Below, in pieces: positions 35,250 to 41,573 of a stretch of DNA of 41,573 bases. Positions within the stretch are counted from its first letter, which is position 1; each line of letters opens with the position of its first letter. Both the position numbers and the translations under genes were made by a program. The notes beneath the pieces are model-generated. The model had not been told where the DNA came from and ran no database searches. It was given only the letters and a program-made list of their open reading frames with translations. Origin of the DNA: Bacillota bacterium. Its GTDB lineage: Bacteria; Bacillota; Clostridia; Christensenellales; UMGS416. The stretch is taken from the NCBI GenBank assembly GCA_023428265.1, contig JAEYYW010000167.1, positions 1 to 41,573 of the forward strand, read 5' to 3'.

Positions 35250-35403
35250 TGCCCTCCGGTGCAGCAATGCTCAATAGGGAATGGAGTGCAAGGCTCCAGC
35301 TATCCCAGTAACCGTGAGGCCGACGAAACGGCAAACGCCACTGCCCCACCGGGTGGGAAGGCGCCGTGGAGGATGAGGCCAAGCCGGGAGACCTGCCGGC
35401 GGA
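35250..35403 (+). ncRNA. Cobalamin riboswitch aptamer
   Basis: The conserved B12-box elements occur in order: GGTGC (35258-35262), ATAGGGAATGGAGTGC, ACGCCACTG, GGGAAGGCG and the 3' segment GCCAAGCCGGGAGACCTGCC. The closing stem is CCTCCGG (35253-35259) with CCGGCGG (35396-35402), with one mismatch. All genes downstream are for corrinoid transport or salvage, which agrees with control by adenosylcobalamin or a related cobalamin. Confidence 0.93.
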
Positions 35404-35467
35404 TCGATGTCTTCTGGGGTTGAGATTCAAGCATCCGGCTCGTGCTTTGCATGAGGCCATTTGTCAG

Positions 35468-35500
35468 AACCGCTCCCGGAAGGGGCGGTTAATCATTTTC
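35468..35500 (+). terminator. Riboswitch expression platform hairpin
   Basis: AACCGCTCC (35468-35476) and GGGGCGGTT (35482-35490) form a 9-bp stem (one G-U), followed by AATCATTTTCC. It lies between the aptamer and the btuC ribosome site, so it probably acts as the regulated terminator. The T run is imperfect. Confidence 0.65.
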
Positions 35501-35510
35501 CAGAGGCAGT

Positions 35511-36575
35511 ATGAACACAAACAAAGCGCTCCAAACGGTGCAAAGGCGTTACGGCGCCGTGATGCTGGCCCTGCTTGCTTTGCTGGGGTTTTTGTTTTTG
35601 CTGGCGCTGGCCGTGGGGTCGGTGGATGTGCCGCTGGCAGGCACGGTCCGGGTGCTCGCAAACAAGCTTCTTGGCAGGCCGGAAACCGACCAGCAAATGC
35701 AGACATGGTCGCTGGTTGTGTGCGTCATCCGCCTGCCCCGTGTGGTCACGGCGGCATTGGTTGGCGCGGCGCTGGCCGTGTCGGGCGCCGCGATGCAGGG
35801 GCTGCTGATGAACCCTCTGGCCGATGGCTCCATCCTGGGCATCTCCGCCGGCGGCACGCTGGGGGCGGTGCTCTTCATCGCGATGGGGGCTGCGCTGCCG
35901 GCGCTGCTGGCAGCGGGTGGCGTGGCGCTGTTCAGCATCCTGTTTTCCTTTGTTTCACTGCTGATTGTGTTGACCCTTGCCTGGCGGTTTGACAGGGGGT
36001 TTGTGACCAACACCATCATCCTGCTGGGCATCGTGTTCTCCATGTTTGCCAGCAGCGTCACCAGCATGGTGGTTGCCTTCTCCGGCAACAAGATCGAGCA
36101 CCTGGTGTATTGGATGATGGGCTCTCTATCCGCCGCAAAGGCAGCCAACCTGGTCTGGCTTGCGCCGGTCTGCCTGGCCGGTGTGCTGCTGCTCTATGCC
36201 AAGGGCACAGAGCTCAACGCGTTTGCATTGGGTGAGGAGCAGGCCGGCTATCTGGGCGTCAATGTGAAGTCGTCAAAGCTTCAGATCATGGTTATTGTTT
36301 CGGCTCTGATCGGTGTGTCGGTATCGGTCAGCGGCATGATCGGTTTCGTGGGCCTGATCCCGCCGCACATCATGCGGCTGTTTGTGGGTTCCAATCACAG
36401 GCGCCTGATCCCTGCCTCTGCGCTCTTTGGCGCGGGCTTTTTGATCCTGGCGGATCTGCTGAGCCGCACCGTTGTGCGCCCGCTGGAGATTCCGATCGGC
36501 ATCGTCACATCGCTGGCCGGCTCCGTGCTGTTCCTCTACCTGTTTAACTCCATGCGGGGGAGGAAAGCGCAATGA
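35511..36575 (+). CDS. btuC: Cobalamin/iron-siderophore type ABC transporter permease
   Basis: This FecCD/BtuC-family permease of 354 residues has about ten membrane helices. Family motifs are IRLPRVVTAALVGAALAVSGAAMQG (shown as IRLPRVVTAALVGAA and LAVSGAAMQG), NPLADGSILGISAGG, the coupling region VSVSGMIGFVGLIPPHIMRL and the C-terminal PLEIPIGIVTSLAGSVLFLYL. Siderophore and B12 permeases cannot be told apart by motif. The riboswitch and downstream cob genes support corrinoid uptake. The ATG at 35511 follows AGAGGCAGT. Its stop overlaps btuD as ATGA. No BtuF binding protein is seen in the window. Confidence 0.92.
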   Translation: MNTNKALQTVQRRYGAVMLALLALLGFLFLLALAVGSVDVPLAGTVRVLANKLLGRPETDQQMQTWSLVVCVIRLPRVVTAALVGAALAVSGAAMQGLLMNPLADGSILGISAGGTLGAVLFIAMGAALPALLAAGGVALFSILFSFVSLLIVLTLAWRFDRGFVTNTIILLGIVFSMFASSVTSMVVAFSGNKIEHLVYWMMGSLSAAKAANLVWLAPVCLAGVLLLYAKGTELNAFALGEEQAGYLGVNVKSSKLQIMVIVSALIGVSVSVSGMIGFVGLIPPHIMRLFVGSNHRRLIPASALFGAGFLILADLLSRTVVRPLEIPIGIVTSLAGSVLFLYLFNSMRGRKAQ

Positions 36576-37339
36576 TGCTGGAGGCCAGCCATATCTCCGT
36601 CACCATCGCCGGCAAGGCCATCGTGCGCGACATCTCTTTCACCGTGGAGGCCGGAGAGACACTGATGCTGATCGGGCCCAATGGCGCCGGCAAGACCACG
36701 CTGATCCGGGCGATGATGCGAGGCGTGCCGCATACCGGTGATGTGATATTGTTTGGCAAAGAGATTGGCCGCTATAAGCCCGCGGAGCTGGCCAGAAAGG
36801 TCGGCGTGCTCACCCAGCAGCACAATCCGCAGTTTGCCTACAGCGTGCGCGAGGTGGTATCACTGGGGCGCTTCCCCTATCGCCAGAGCATGTTCGCACC
36901 GCTCACCGCAGAAGACAAGCACGCCGTTGAGAGCGCGATGCAGCTCACGGGTGTGGACCGGTTTGGGGAAGCATCCATTCAGCATCTTTCCGGCGGTGAG
37001 CTGCAGCGGGTGTTTCTGGCCCAGCTGCTGGCGCAGGACCCCGATCTCATGATCCTGGATGAGCCCACCAACAATCTGGATCTTTCCTATCAGATCGCGC
37101 TGTTTGACATCATCGGGCAGTGGGTGAAGCAGGGCGGCAAGGCTGTGATTGCAGTGATCCACGATCTCAACATGGTCTACCGTTATGCCACCAAAGCGCT
37201 GCTGATGAAAGAGGGCGCCTGCCACGCGATCGGCACCGCCGAAGAGGTGCTCAGTGCGGAAAACCTGAACCAGGTGTATCGCGTGGACGTTGCCAGCTGG
37301 ATGAAGGGGCTGTTGCAGCATTGGGAGAAATCCACATGA
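36572..37339 (+). CDS. btuD: Cobalamin ABC transporter ATP-binding protein
   Basis: This ATPase has 255 residues. Walker A is GPNGAGKTT (35-43), the Q-loop is in VGVLTQQHNPQFAYS, the signature is HLSGGELQRVFLAQLLAQ, Walker B is LMILDEPTNNLD and the H-loop is AVIHDLNMVYRYA. It belongs to the FepC/BtuD group and energises the BtuC permease. The start overlaps btuC by 4 bases and the stop overlaps cobU by 4 bases, indicating tight translational coupling. Confidence 0.94.
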   Translation: MMLEASHISVTIAGKAIVRDISFTVEAGETLMLIGPNGAGKTTLIRAMMRGVPHTGDVILFGKEIGRYKPAELARKVGVLTQQHNPQFAYSVREVVSLGRFPYRQSMFAPLTAEDKHAVESAMQLTGVDRFGEASIQHLSGGELQRVFLAQLLAQDPDLMILDEPTNNLDLSYQIALFDIIGQWVKQGGKAVIAVIHDLNMVYRYATKALLMKEGACHAIGTAEEVLSAENLNQVYRVDVASWMKGLLQHWEKST

Positions 37340-37884
37340 TGGTCTTCGTGTCCGGCGCAGTCCGCAGCGGCAAAAGCGCGCTGGGGGAGCGGCTTGTGCT
37401 TTCCCATGGCGGCAGGCCTGTTTATCTGGCAACCTCCCAGGCATATGACAGCGAGATGGCTCGGCGGATAGAGCTGCACCGGCAAAACAGGGCGGGGAAG
37501 GGCTTCGTCACGCTGGAGCAGCCCCGCGACATCGGTGCTGCGGCAGGCAGGCTCTTGCCGGCAGACGCCGTGCTGCTGGACTGCTTGGGCACGCTGGCTG
37601 CCAACGAGATGTTTGGCCGGGCCGACGCGGAGAAGGCAACGGCCGCAACAGACGCGTTGTTCCACAGAATCCTGAGCGGAATTGAGCAAGTCCATGCATC
37701 CGTATCGCTGCTGGTCGTGGTTTCCAACGAGCTGTTTTCTGACGGCATCGTTTATGATGCGATGACAGAGGAATATCTCCGGCTCATGGGCCGGCTGCAT
37801 CGTGCTCTTGCCGCCCGTGCCGGCGCTGCCGTGGAGTGCGCCGGCGGTTGCGTGACAGTCCATAAGGGCACGATACCAACCTAA
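37336..37884 (+). CDS. cobU: Adenosylcobinamide kinase / cobinamide-phosphate guanylyltransferase
   Basis: CobU (182 residues) phosphorylates adenosylcobinamide and then attaches GMP, giving AdoCbi-GDP for CobS. The P-loop is VSGAVRSGKSALGERL (near residues 5-20). The GMP-accepting histidine is probably His48 in RRIELHRQNR. VLLDCLGTLAAN and VVVSNELFSDGIVYD are the remaining family segments. The length is normal. It starts at ATG 37336, which overlaps btuD, behind GGAG; the ATG at 37339 is an alternative. A second, P-loop-less CobU relative lies further down the operon. Confidence 0.9.
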   Translation: MMVFVSGAVRSGKSALGERLVLSHGGRPVYLATSQAYDSEMARRIELHRQNRAGKGFVTLEQPRDIGAAAGRLLPADAVLLDCLGTLAANEMFGRADAEKATAATDALFHRILSGIEQVHASVSLLVVVSNELFSDGIVYDAMTEEYLRLMGRLHRALAARAGAAVECAGGCVTVHKGTIPT

Positions 37885-37958
37885 GCATCGAAACGCCATT
37901 GCACCAATGATTCTCGATCAAACCATCCGCGCAACTAATTATGCATCAAGGAGCTGAC

Positions 37959-39026
37959 ATGCAGGACATCATCAACGGCATCAGGCCGCTGGACGAAAAC
38001 GCCATGGCTGCCGCCCGCGCAAGGCAGGATTCCCTGATCAAGCCCGCCGGCAGCCTGGGCAGGCTGGAGGAGCTCTCCATTCAGATCGCCGGCATCACCG
38101 GGCAGGTCAAGAACCGGCTTGCCAAGAAAGTCCACTTTGTGTTTTGCGCCGACAATGGCGTTTATGACGCCGGTGTGGCGGCAGCCCCCCAGGAGTTCAC
38201 CGGGCTGCTGATGGGCTTTTACGCCAGAGGCGTGCGGTGCGGCATCAACGTGCTCTGCGAAAAGGCCGGTGTGGATCTGAAGATCGTGGATATGGGCGTC
38301 AAGGGAAGTATTGACCATCCCAACATTCTGCACAGAAAGCTGATGAATGGCACGGGCAACATTGCCGTTGACCGGGCGATGCCCCGGGAAACTGCCCTGC
38401 AGGCCATTGCTGTCGGCATTGAGCTTGCCAGAGACGCCGCATCGCAGGGTTACCAGATCATCGGCACCGGTGAGGTGGGCATGGGCAACACCACCACGGC
38501 GGCGGCCACGATCATTGCAGCCCTTGGCATTGAAGACGCGGCAAACTATGTGGGCCGCGGTGCAGGGCTCACCGACGAGGCCTATGAGCAGAAAAAGCGT
38601 GTCATTTCCGACGCGCTGCGGAGGCTGAAGCCCGACCGGGACGACCCTGCCGACATACTCTCCAAAGTGGGCGGGCTGGACATTGCCGGGCTCTGCGGTG
38701 TCTACCTGGGCGCGGCATATTGCCGCATCCCCGTGGTGGTGGATGGTGTGATCTCCATCGCGGCGGCGCTGCTGGCAGCAAAGTATAACCCGCTTGCCAG
38801 GCACTATATGATCCCGTCGCACATCTCTGAGGAGCCGGCTTATATCGCCGCGGCGGATGCGTTGGGGCTGGAGCCTATCCTGAACCTCCGGATGCGCCTG
38901 GGTGAGGGCACCGGCTGCCCACTGGCCATGCAGATCGTGGACGACGCACTGGAGATCATGAACACGATGAACACCTTTGCCGAAACAGCGTTGGATACCG
39001 ACTATCAGCAAGGCATCAAAAACTGA
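37959..39026 (+). CDS. cobT: Nicotinate-nucleotide--dimethylbenzimidazole phosphoribosyltransferase
   Basis: CobT (355 residues) makes alpha-ribazole phosphate from a benzimidazole base and nicotinate mononucleotide, providing the lower ligand of B12. KPAGSLGRLEELSIQIAGI, FCADNGVYDAGVAA, GEVGMGNTTTAAA and LRMRLGEGTG (with the catalytic glutamate) are all present. AAGGAG (37948-37953) stands 5 bases before the ATG at 37959, so that start is preferred to 37941. A 74-base gap after cobU has no clear promoter. cobS follows after 15 bases. Confidence 0.96.
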   Translation: MQDIINGIRPLDENAMAAARARQDSLIKPAGSLGRLEELSIQIAGITGQVKNRLAKKVHFVFCADNGVYDAGVAAAPQEFTGLLMGFYARGVRCGINVLCEKAGVDLKIVDMGVKGSIDHPNILHRKLMNGTGNIAVDRAMPRETALQAIAVGIELARDAASQGYQIIGTGEVGMGNTTTAAATIIAALGIEDAANYVGRGAGLTDEAYEQKKRVISDALRRLKPDRDDPADILSKVGGLDIAGLCGVYLGAAYCRIPVVVDGVISIAAALLAAKYNPLARHYMIPSHISEEPAYIAAADALGLEPILNLRMRLGEGTGCPLAMQIVDDALEIMNTMNTFAETALDTDYQQGIKN

Positions 39027-39041
39027 AAGGCAGGTGCCCCT

Positions 39042-39797
39042 GTGGACTTCCTGTTATCCGTTGTCATTGCCTTCTCCTTTTTTACCTTCATTCCGATGCC
39101 GCTCATCGACTGGACGCCGCAGCGGATGAAGTATGTGCCGTTATGGCTGCCCGTGGTAGGCGTTATCGTCGGCGCGGCGGGGTGGGGGCTGTACCTGCTG
39201 TTGCAATGGGCAGGCGTTTCGTTGCTTCTGTCGTCGGTGGTTATGGCTCTGTATTCGCTTGTCATTACCGGCGGCGTGCATACCGACGGCCTGATGGACA
39301 CGGCAGATGCCTATTTTTCCCGCCGCGACGCCGAACGGAAGCTCGAGATCATGAAAGACTCCCGCGTGGGTGCTTTCGCGGTGATGACGCTGGCCGCCGT
39401 GCTGCTGCTGAAGGCCGGTCTTTATGGCCAGGCGGTGGAAAGCGCCCGTTTCCAGCCCGTCATGCTGCTCTTGATCCCGGTGCTTTCCCGCAGCTTCCAG
39501 GCATCGATGATTTATCTGTTTCCATATGCCAAAGGGGAGGGGCTGGCAGCGATGTATGGCCGAAACCCGGACCGGCGCTACCTGATTGTCTTCGCGGCCT
39601 GCTCCGCTGCTGCATCGGCGCTGCTGGCGCTGCTGGCCGGCCCCCGCGCTCTGGTTGTGCCCGGAGTGTGCGCGCTGTATTATGGATTCTACTATTTCTC
39701 ATGCAAAAAGCAGTTCGGCGGCATCACAGGCGATGTGCTGGGTGCTTTTCTGGAGCTGTCGGAGTTGTTGATGCTGGCGGCGGCTGTGCTGATCTGA
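39042..39797 (+). CDS. cobS: Adenosylcobinamide-GDP ribazoletransferase
   Basis: This is the membrane enzyme CobS (251 residues), starting with GTG at 39042. It joins AdoCbi-GDP and alpha-ribazole (phosphate) into (phospho)adenosylcobalamin. FFTFIPMP near the N-terminus, the metal-binding HTDGLMDTADAYFSRRD and KDSRVGAFAVM, and several hydrophobic helices match the family. KKQFGGITGDVLGAFLEL is the usual C-terminal segment. It is followed after 10 bases by the CobU-like gene. Confidence 0.95.
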   Translation: MDFLLSVVIAFSFFTFIPMPLIDWTPQRMKYVPLWLPVVGVIVGAAGWGLYLLLQWAGVSLLLSSVVMALYSLVITGGVHTDGLMDTADAYFSRRDAERKLEIMKDSRVGAFAVMTLAAVLLLKAGLYGQAVESARFQPVMLLLIPVLSRSFQASMIYLFPYAKGEGLAAMYGRNPDRRYLIVFAACSAAASALLALLAGPRALVVPGVCALYYGFYYFSCKKQFGGITGDVLGAFLELSELLMLAAAVLI

Positions 39798-39807
39798 GGA
39801 GGCCCGA

Positions 39808-40200
39808 ATGCACTTTATCTTTGGCGGCAGATATATGGGGATGCTGGAATACGCGCTGGAGCTGCAGCCCGGCGCGGTCGTCTGCGACCTTGCCCATGAC
39901 GCTGCGGAAAACATCGCAGCAGCCGGCATTGTCTGCGGCATTCACCTGCTGGTGCGGCAGTTGTTGGAATCGGGAGGGGAGCCTCTGCTTTTCTTTGAAC
40001 AGAGCATGCCGGCCTTGCGGGGCAAGATTCTGATCGGTGACGAGGTGGGCAGCGGCGTTGTGCCTGTGGAGCCCTTTGAGCGGCTGTGGCGAGATGAAGT
40101 GGGCCGTGTGTATCAGCTGCTGGCCCGAAACGCACCGGATGTCACCAGAGTGTGGGCCGGCATCCCGCAGCCGTTGAAGCGAGGCGGGGCACCGGCATGA
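39808..40200 (+). CDS. CobU-like protein lacking the P-loop
   Basis: A protein of 130 residues. The C-terminal half clearly matches CobU (IGDEVGSGVVPVEPFERLW, then RVYQLLARNAPDVTRVWAGIPQPLK, given as RVYQLLARNAPD and VWAGIPQPLK). The N-terminus keeps the first strand and two glycines (MHFIFGGRYMGMLEYA), but the Lys-Ser of the GxxxxGKS loop is replaced. The GMP-accepting histidine region also looks shortened. It is therefore unlikely to be a full kinase/guanylyltransferase and may be a regulatory or partner subunit, or have one remaining activity. Its stop overlaps the HAD gene as ATGA. It is not a frameshift remnant, since it has its own start and is framed by overlapping genes. Confidence 0.8.
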   Translation: MHFIFGGRYMGMLEYALELQPGAVVCDLAHDAAENIAAAGIVCGIHLLVRQLLESGGEPLLFFEQSMPALRGKILIGDEVGSGVVPVEPFERLWRDEVGRVYQLLARNAPDVTRVWAGIPQPLKRGGAPA

Positions 40201-40970
40201 GCAAGCTCATCCTGTTTGACATTGACGGCACGCTGGTGAGCTACAGCACCAACCCGGGCCACATTCCCGACGCCACCAAGCAGGCGGTTGATATGCTGAA
40301 ACAGTCCGGCCACAAGCTTGCCGTTGCGACCGGCCGGAGCCTGCTCACAGCCAGGCCGGTGATGGAGCAGCTTGGCATCACGCACGCCGTGCTCTGCGGC
40401 GGGGCCCATGTGGTGTCCGGCAGCCGTTTGGTGTTGCTGGAGCGCCTGGAAAAGGAAATTGCAGACCGTGTTGCGCGTCGTAGCATGGAGCTGGGCTGCT
40501 CGGTGTTCGCCTGTTCAGACCGGGCGATCTTTCTGGGCAATTGCGATGAGGAAAGTTGGGACTATGTGCGTTCGCAATCCGGTGATAAGGAAGCCGCTCA
40601 GCCCATCGGGCGCATGAAGGACATCTGCATGATGAGCATCTATGGAGAAAAGCTTCCTGAAGCAAACCTGATGCAGGGCTGCAGCATCACGCAATATCAT
40701 CACGCGCTGGAGGTGCGGGCGCCGGGCGTCACCAAGGCAAGCGGCATGGCAGTGCTTGCCCGGTTTTTGGGTATCCCGATCCACGATACCGTCGCCGTGG
40801 GCGACAATGAGAACGATGTGGAAATCCTCGGATCAGCCGGCGTTGGCATCGCGGTTGGCGGCAGCAGCCGGGGGGCCAGAGAGGCGGCAGACATCCTGGC
40901 GGGCCCTATCGAGGAGGGTGGCATATTGGCTGTAATGAAGCAAATCGGTTTGATTTTGGAGGGCACATGA
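40197..40970 (+). CDS. HAD-superfamily IIB (Cof-type) phosphatase in the B12 operon
   Basis: The protein has 257 residues, starting at ATG 40197, which overlaps the preceding stop; the longer frame from 40152 has no better support. Motif I is LILFDIDGTLVSYS, motif II is LAVATGRSLLTARP and motif IV is VAVGDNENDVEILGSAGVGIAV. The motif III lysine is in VTKASGMAVLARF. The cap between motifs II and III is of the Cof (IIB) type. Substrates of these sugar-phosphate phosphatases vary. Its coupling on both sides with cobalamin genes suggests a B12-related phosphate, for example alpha-ribazole-5'-phosphate, since no CobC is present. That is inference. Confidence 0.88.
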   Translation: MSKLILFDIDGTLVSYSTNPGHIPDATKQAVDMLKQSGHKLAVATGRSLLTARPVMEQLGITHAVLCGGAHVVSGSRLVLLERLEKEIADRVARRSMELGCSVFACSDRAIFLGNCDEESWDYVRSQSGDKEAAQPIGRMKDICMMSIYGEKLPEANLMQGCSITQYHHALEVRAPGVTKASGMAVLARFLGIPIHDTVAVGDNENDVEILGSAGVGIAVGGSSRGAREAADILAGPIEEGGILAVMKQIGLILEGT

Positions 40971-41500
40971 AGAACCCCGGATTGGTGCATGTGTATTACG
41001 GCGACGGGCAGGGCAAGACCAGTGCAGCCGTTGGCCTGGCAGTGCGGGCCTGCGGCAGCGGCGGCAAGGCGCTCTACACCCAGTTTCTGAAGAACGGCCG
41101 CAGCAGCGAGCTGACTGCCCTGCGCCAGCTCTCCGACGGTGTGGAGATGCTCCTGCCCAAGCCATGCCCCAAGTTTGTCTTTCAGATGACAGAGGAGGAA
41201 AAGCGGCAGACAACGGAGGAACAGACTGCTTGTTTCCGCCAGGCTGTGGCGAAAGTCACAGCAGGGAAATACAGCCTGTTGGTGATGGATGAGATCATGG
41301 ACGCGGTGCTGCTGGGGATGATAGACCGGGATGAGTTTCTCCGCTTTCTCAAAGACAAACCCAGCGAACTGGAGGTTACAGTGACCGGCCATGGCATGCT
41401 GGCCGGCTTGCCGGAGCTGGCCGACTATATCTCAGAGATCAAAAAGGTGAAACATCCCTATGACCGCGGCGTGAAGGCAAGGCTGGGTGTGGATTTCTAG
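40967..41500 (+). CDS. btuR: Corrinoid adenosyltransferase, CobA/BtuR type
   Basis: This ATP:corrinoid adenosyltransferase (177 residues) adds the 5'-deoxyadenosyl group to cob(I)alamin or cobinamide. The P-loop is VHVYYGDGQGKTSAAVGLA (near residues 7-25). ALYTQFLKNG, LLVMDEIMDAVLLGMID and VTVTGHGMLAGLPELADYISE follow in the normal order for BtuR. The C-terminus VKHPYDRGVKARLGVDF is complete. It overlaps the HAD gene as ATGA (40967-40970). It is the last gene seen; no terminator is visible before the window ends. Confidence 0.95.
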   Translation: MKNPGLVHVYYGDGQGKTSAAVGLAVRACGSGGKALYTQFLKNGRSSELTALRQLSDGVEMLLPKPCPKFVFQMTEEEKRQTTEEQTACFRQAVAKVTAGKYSLLVMDEIMDAVLLGMIDRDEFLRFLKDKPSELEVTVTGHGMLAGLPELADYISEIKKVKHPYDRGVKARLGVDF

Positions 41501-41573
41501 CCGGACACAATGCACGCCGCCGCTACTAGCATCTTCTCCCCGATTCATCTTATAATACCGGTATTACTACGAT
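41501..41573. other. Non-coding right edge
   Basis: These are 73 bases without a gene. TATAAT (41551-41556) is followed by the perfect palindrome AATACCGGTATT (41554-41565). No good -35 is seen. It may be the upstream region of a gene beyond the window. Confidence 0.4.

Noticed and set aside
39808..40200. Truncated cobU pseudogene
   Set aside because: The frame is open throughout, has its own start and a tight 4-base overlap with the next gene, and conserves the C-terminal motifs. A maintained short protein is more likely.

Overview
The window comes from a spore-forming, fairly GC-rich member of the Firmicutes, most likely an anaerobic Clostridia (Oscillospirales- or Christensenellales-like). 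The evidence is the dipicolinate synthase pair dpaA/dpaB, the spore-coat/cortex genes yabP and yabQ, a PurR of the Gram-positive type, strong Shine-Dalgarno sites and frequent ATGA overlaps. Much of the gene order is a rearranged version of the Bacillus 'yab' region (yabP-yabQ, purR-glmU-prs-pth, mfd-prsA). Species cannot be read from the sequence. No tRNA, rRNA, CRISPR array or intact insertion sequence was seen.

Layout. 1-4530: the end of an unidentified gene, a REP/MITE-like palindromic element, then a three-gene reductive pyrimidine (hydantoin) degradation operon: hydA, a preA with an extra N-terminal iron-sulfur module, and an M20 carbamoylase, closed by a strong terminator. 4552-5690 (minus): two half-size chromate-type transporters. 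5971-7992: a YyaL-type thioredoxin-fold protein. 7997-10532 (minus): a PhoP/PhoR-like two-component system. 10794-13514: dpaA, dpaB and aspartokinase, which support dipicolinate supply for spores. 13559-15751 (minus): a TPR-GAF-GGDEF diguanylate cyclase. 15892-16562: yabP-yabQ. 16600-17973 (minus): murC. 18130-18285: a small unannotated 51-residue protein with a TTG start. 18452-23012: purR-glmU-prs-HAD-pth. 23018-23782 (minus): a methyltransferase. 24128-25561: a uracil-type NCS2 permease behind a structured leader RNA. 25701-27782: a membrane pyrophosphatase. 27955-30087 (minus): four small genes, three of them visibly richer in A+T than their surroundings. 30261-35130: mfd and a PrsA-like lipoprotein foldase. 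35205-41500: a cobalamin-riboswitch-controlled operon for corrinoid uptake and salvage (btuC, btuD, cobU, cobT, cobS, a P-loop-less cobU relative, a HAD phosphatase, and a BtuR/CobA adenosyltransferase).

How the parts work together. The first operon should convert uracil or thymine (or hydantoins) to beta-amino acids with release of CO2 and ammonia. The NCS2 permease at 24128 could bring in the base, and its leader carries a PyrR-like binding loop. PurR carries a PurBox-like site just downstream of its own promoter. The cobalamin operon covers uptake of corrinoid, adenosylation, activation of cobinamide and attachment of the lower ligand, but not corrin-ring synthesis. It therefore looks like a salvage system.

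Most notable observations: the preA fusion with two identical CX2CX4CX3C motifs and no preT beside it; the permease leader with two mutually exclusive hairpins; the P-loop-less CobU relative and the HAD phosphatase inside the B12 operon; the low-GC gene patch inserted between pth and mfd; and the small TTG-start protein upstream of purR. No wholly new multi-gene defence or biosynthetic system is evident. All functional calls rest on reading motifs by eye, with no database search.
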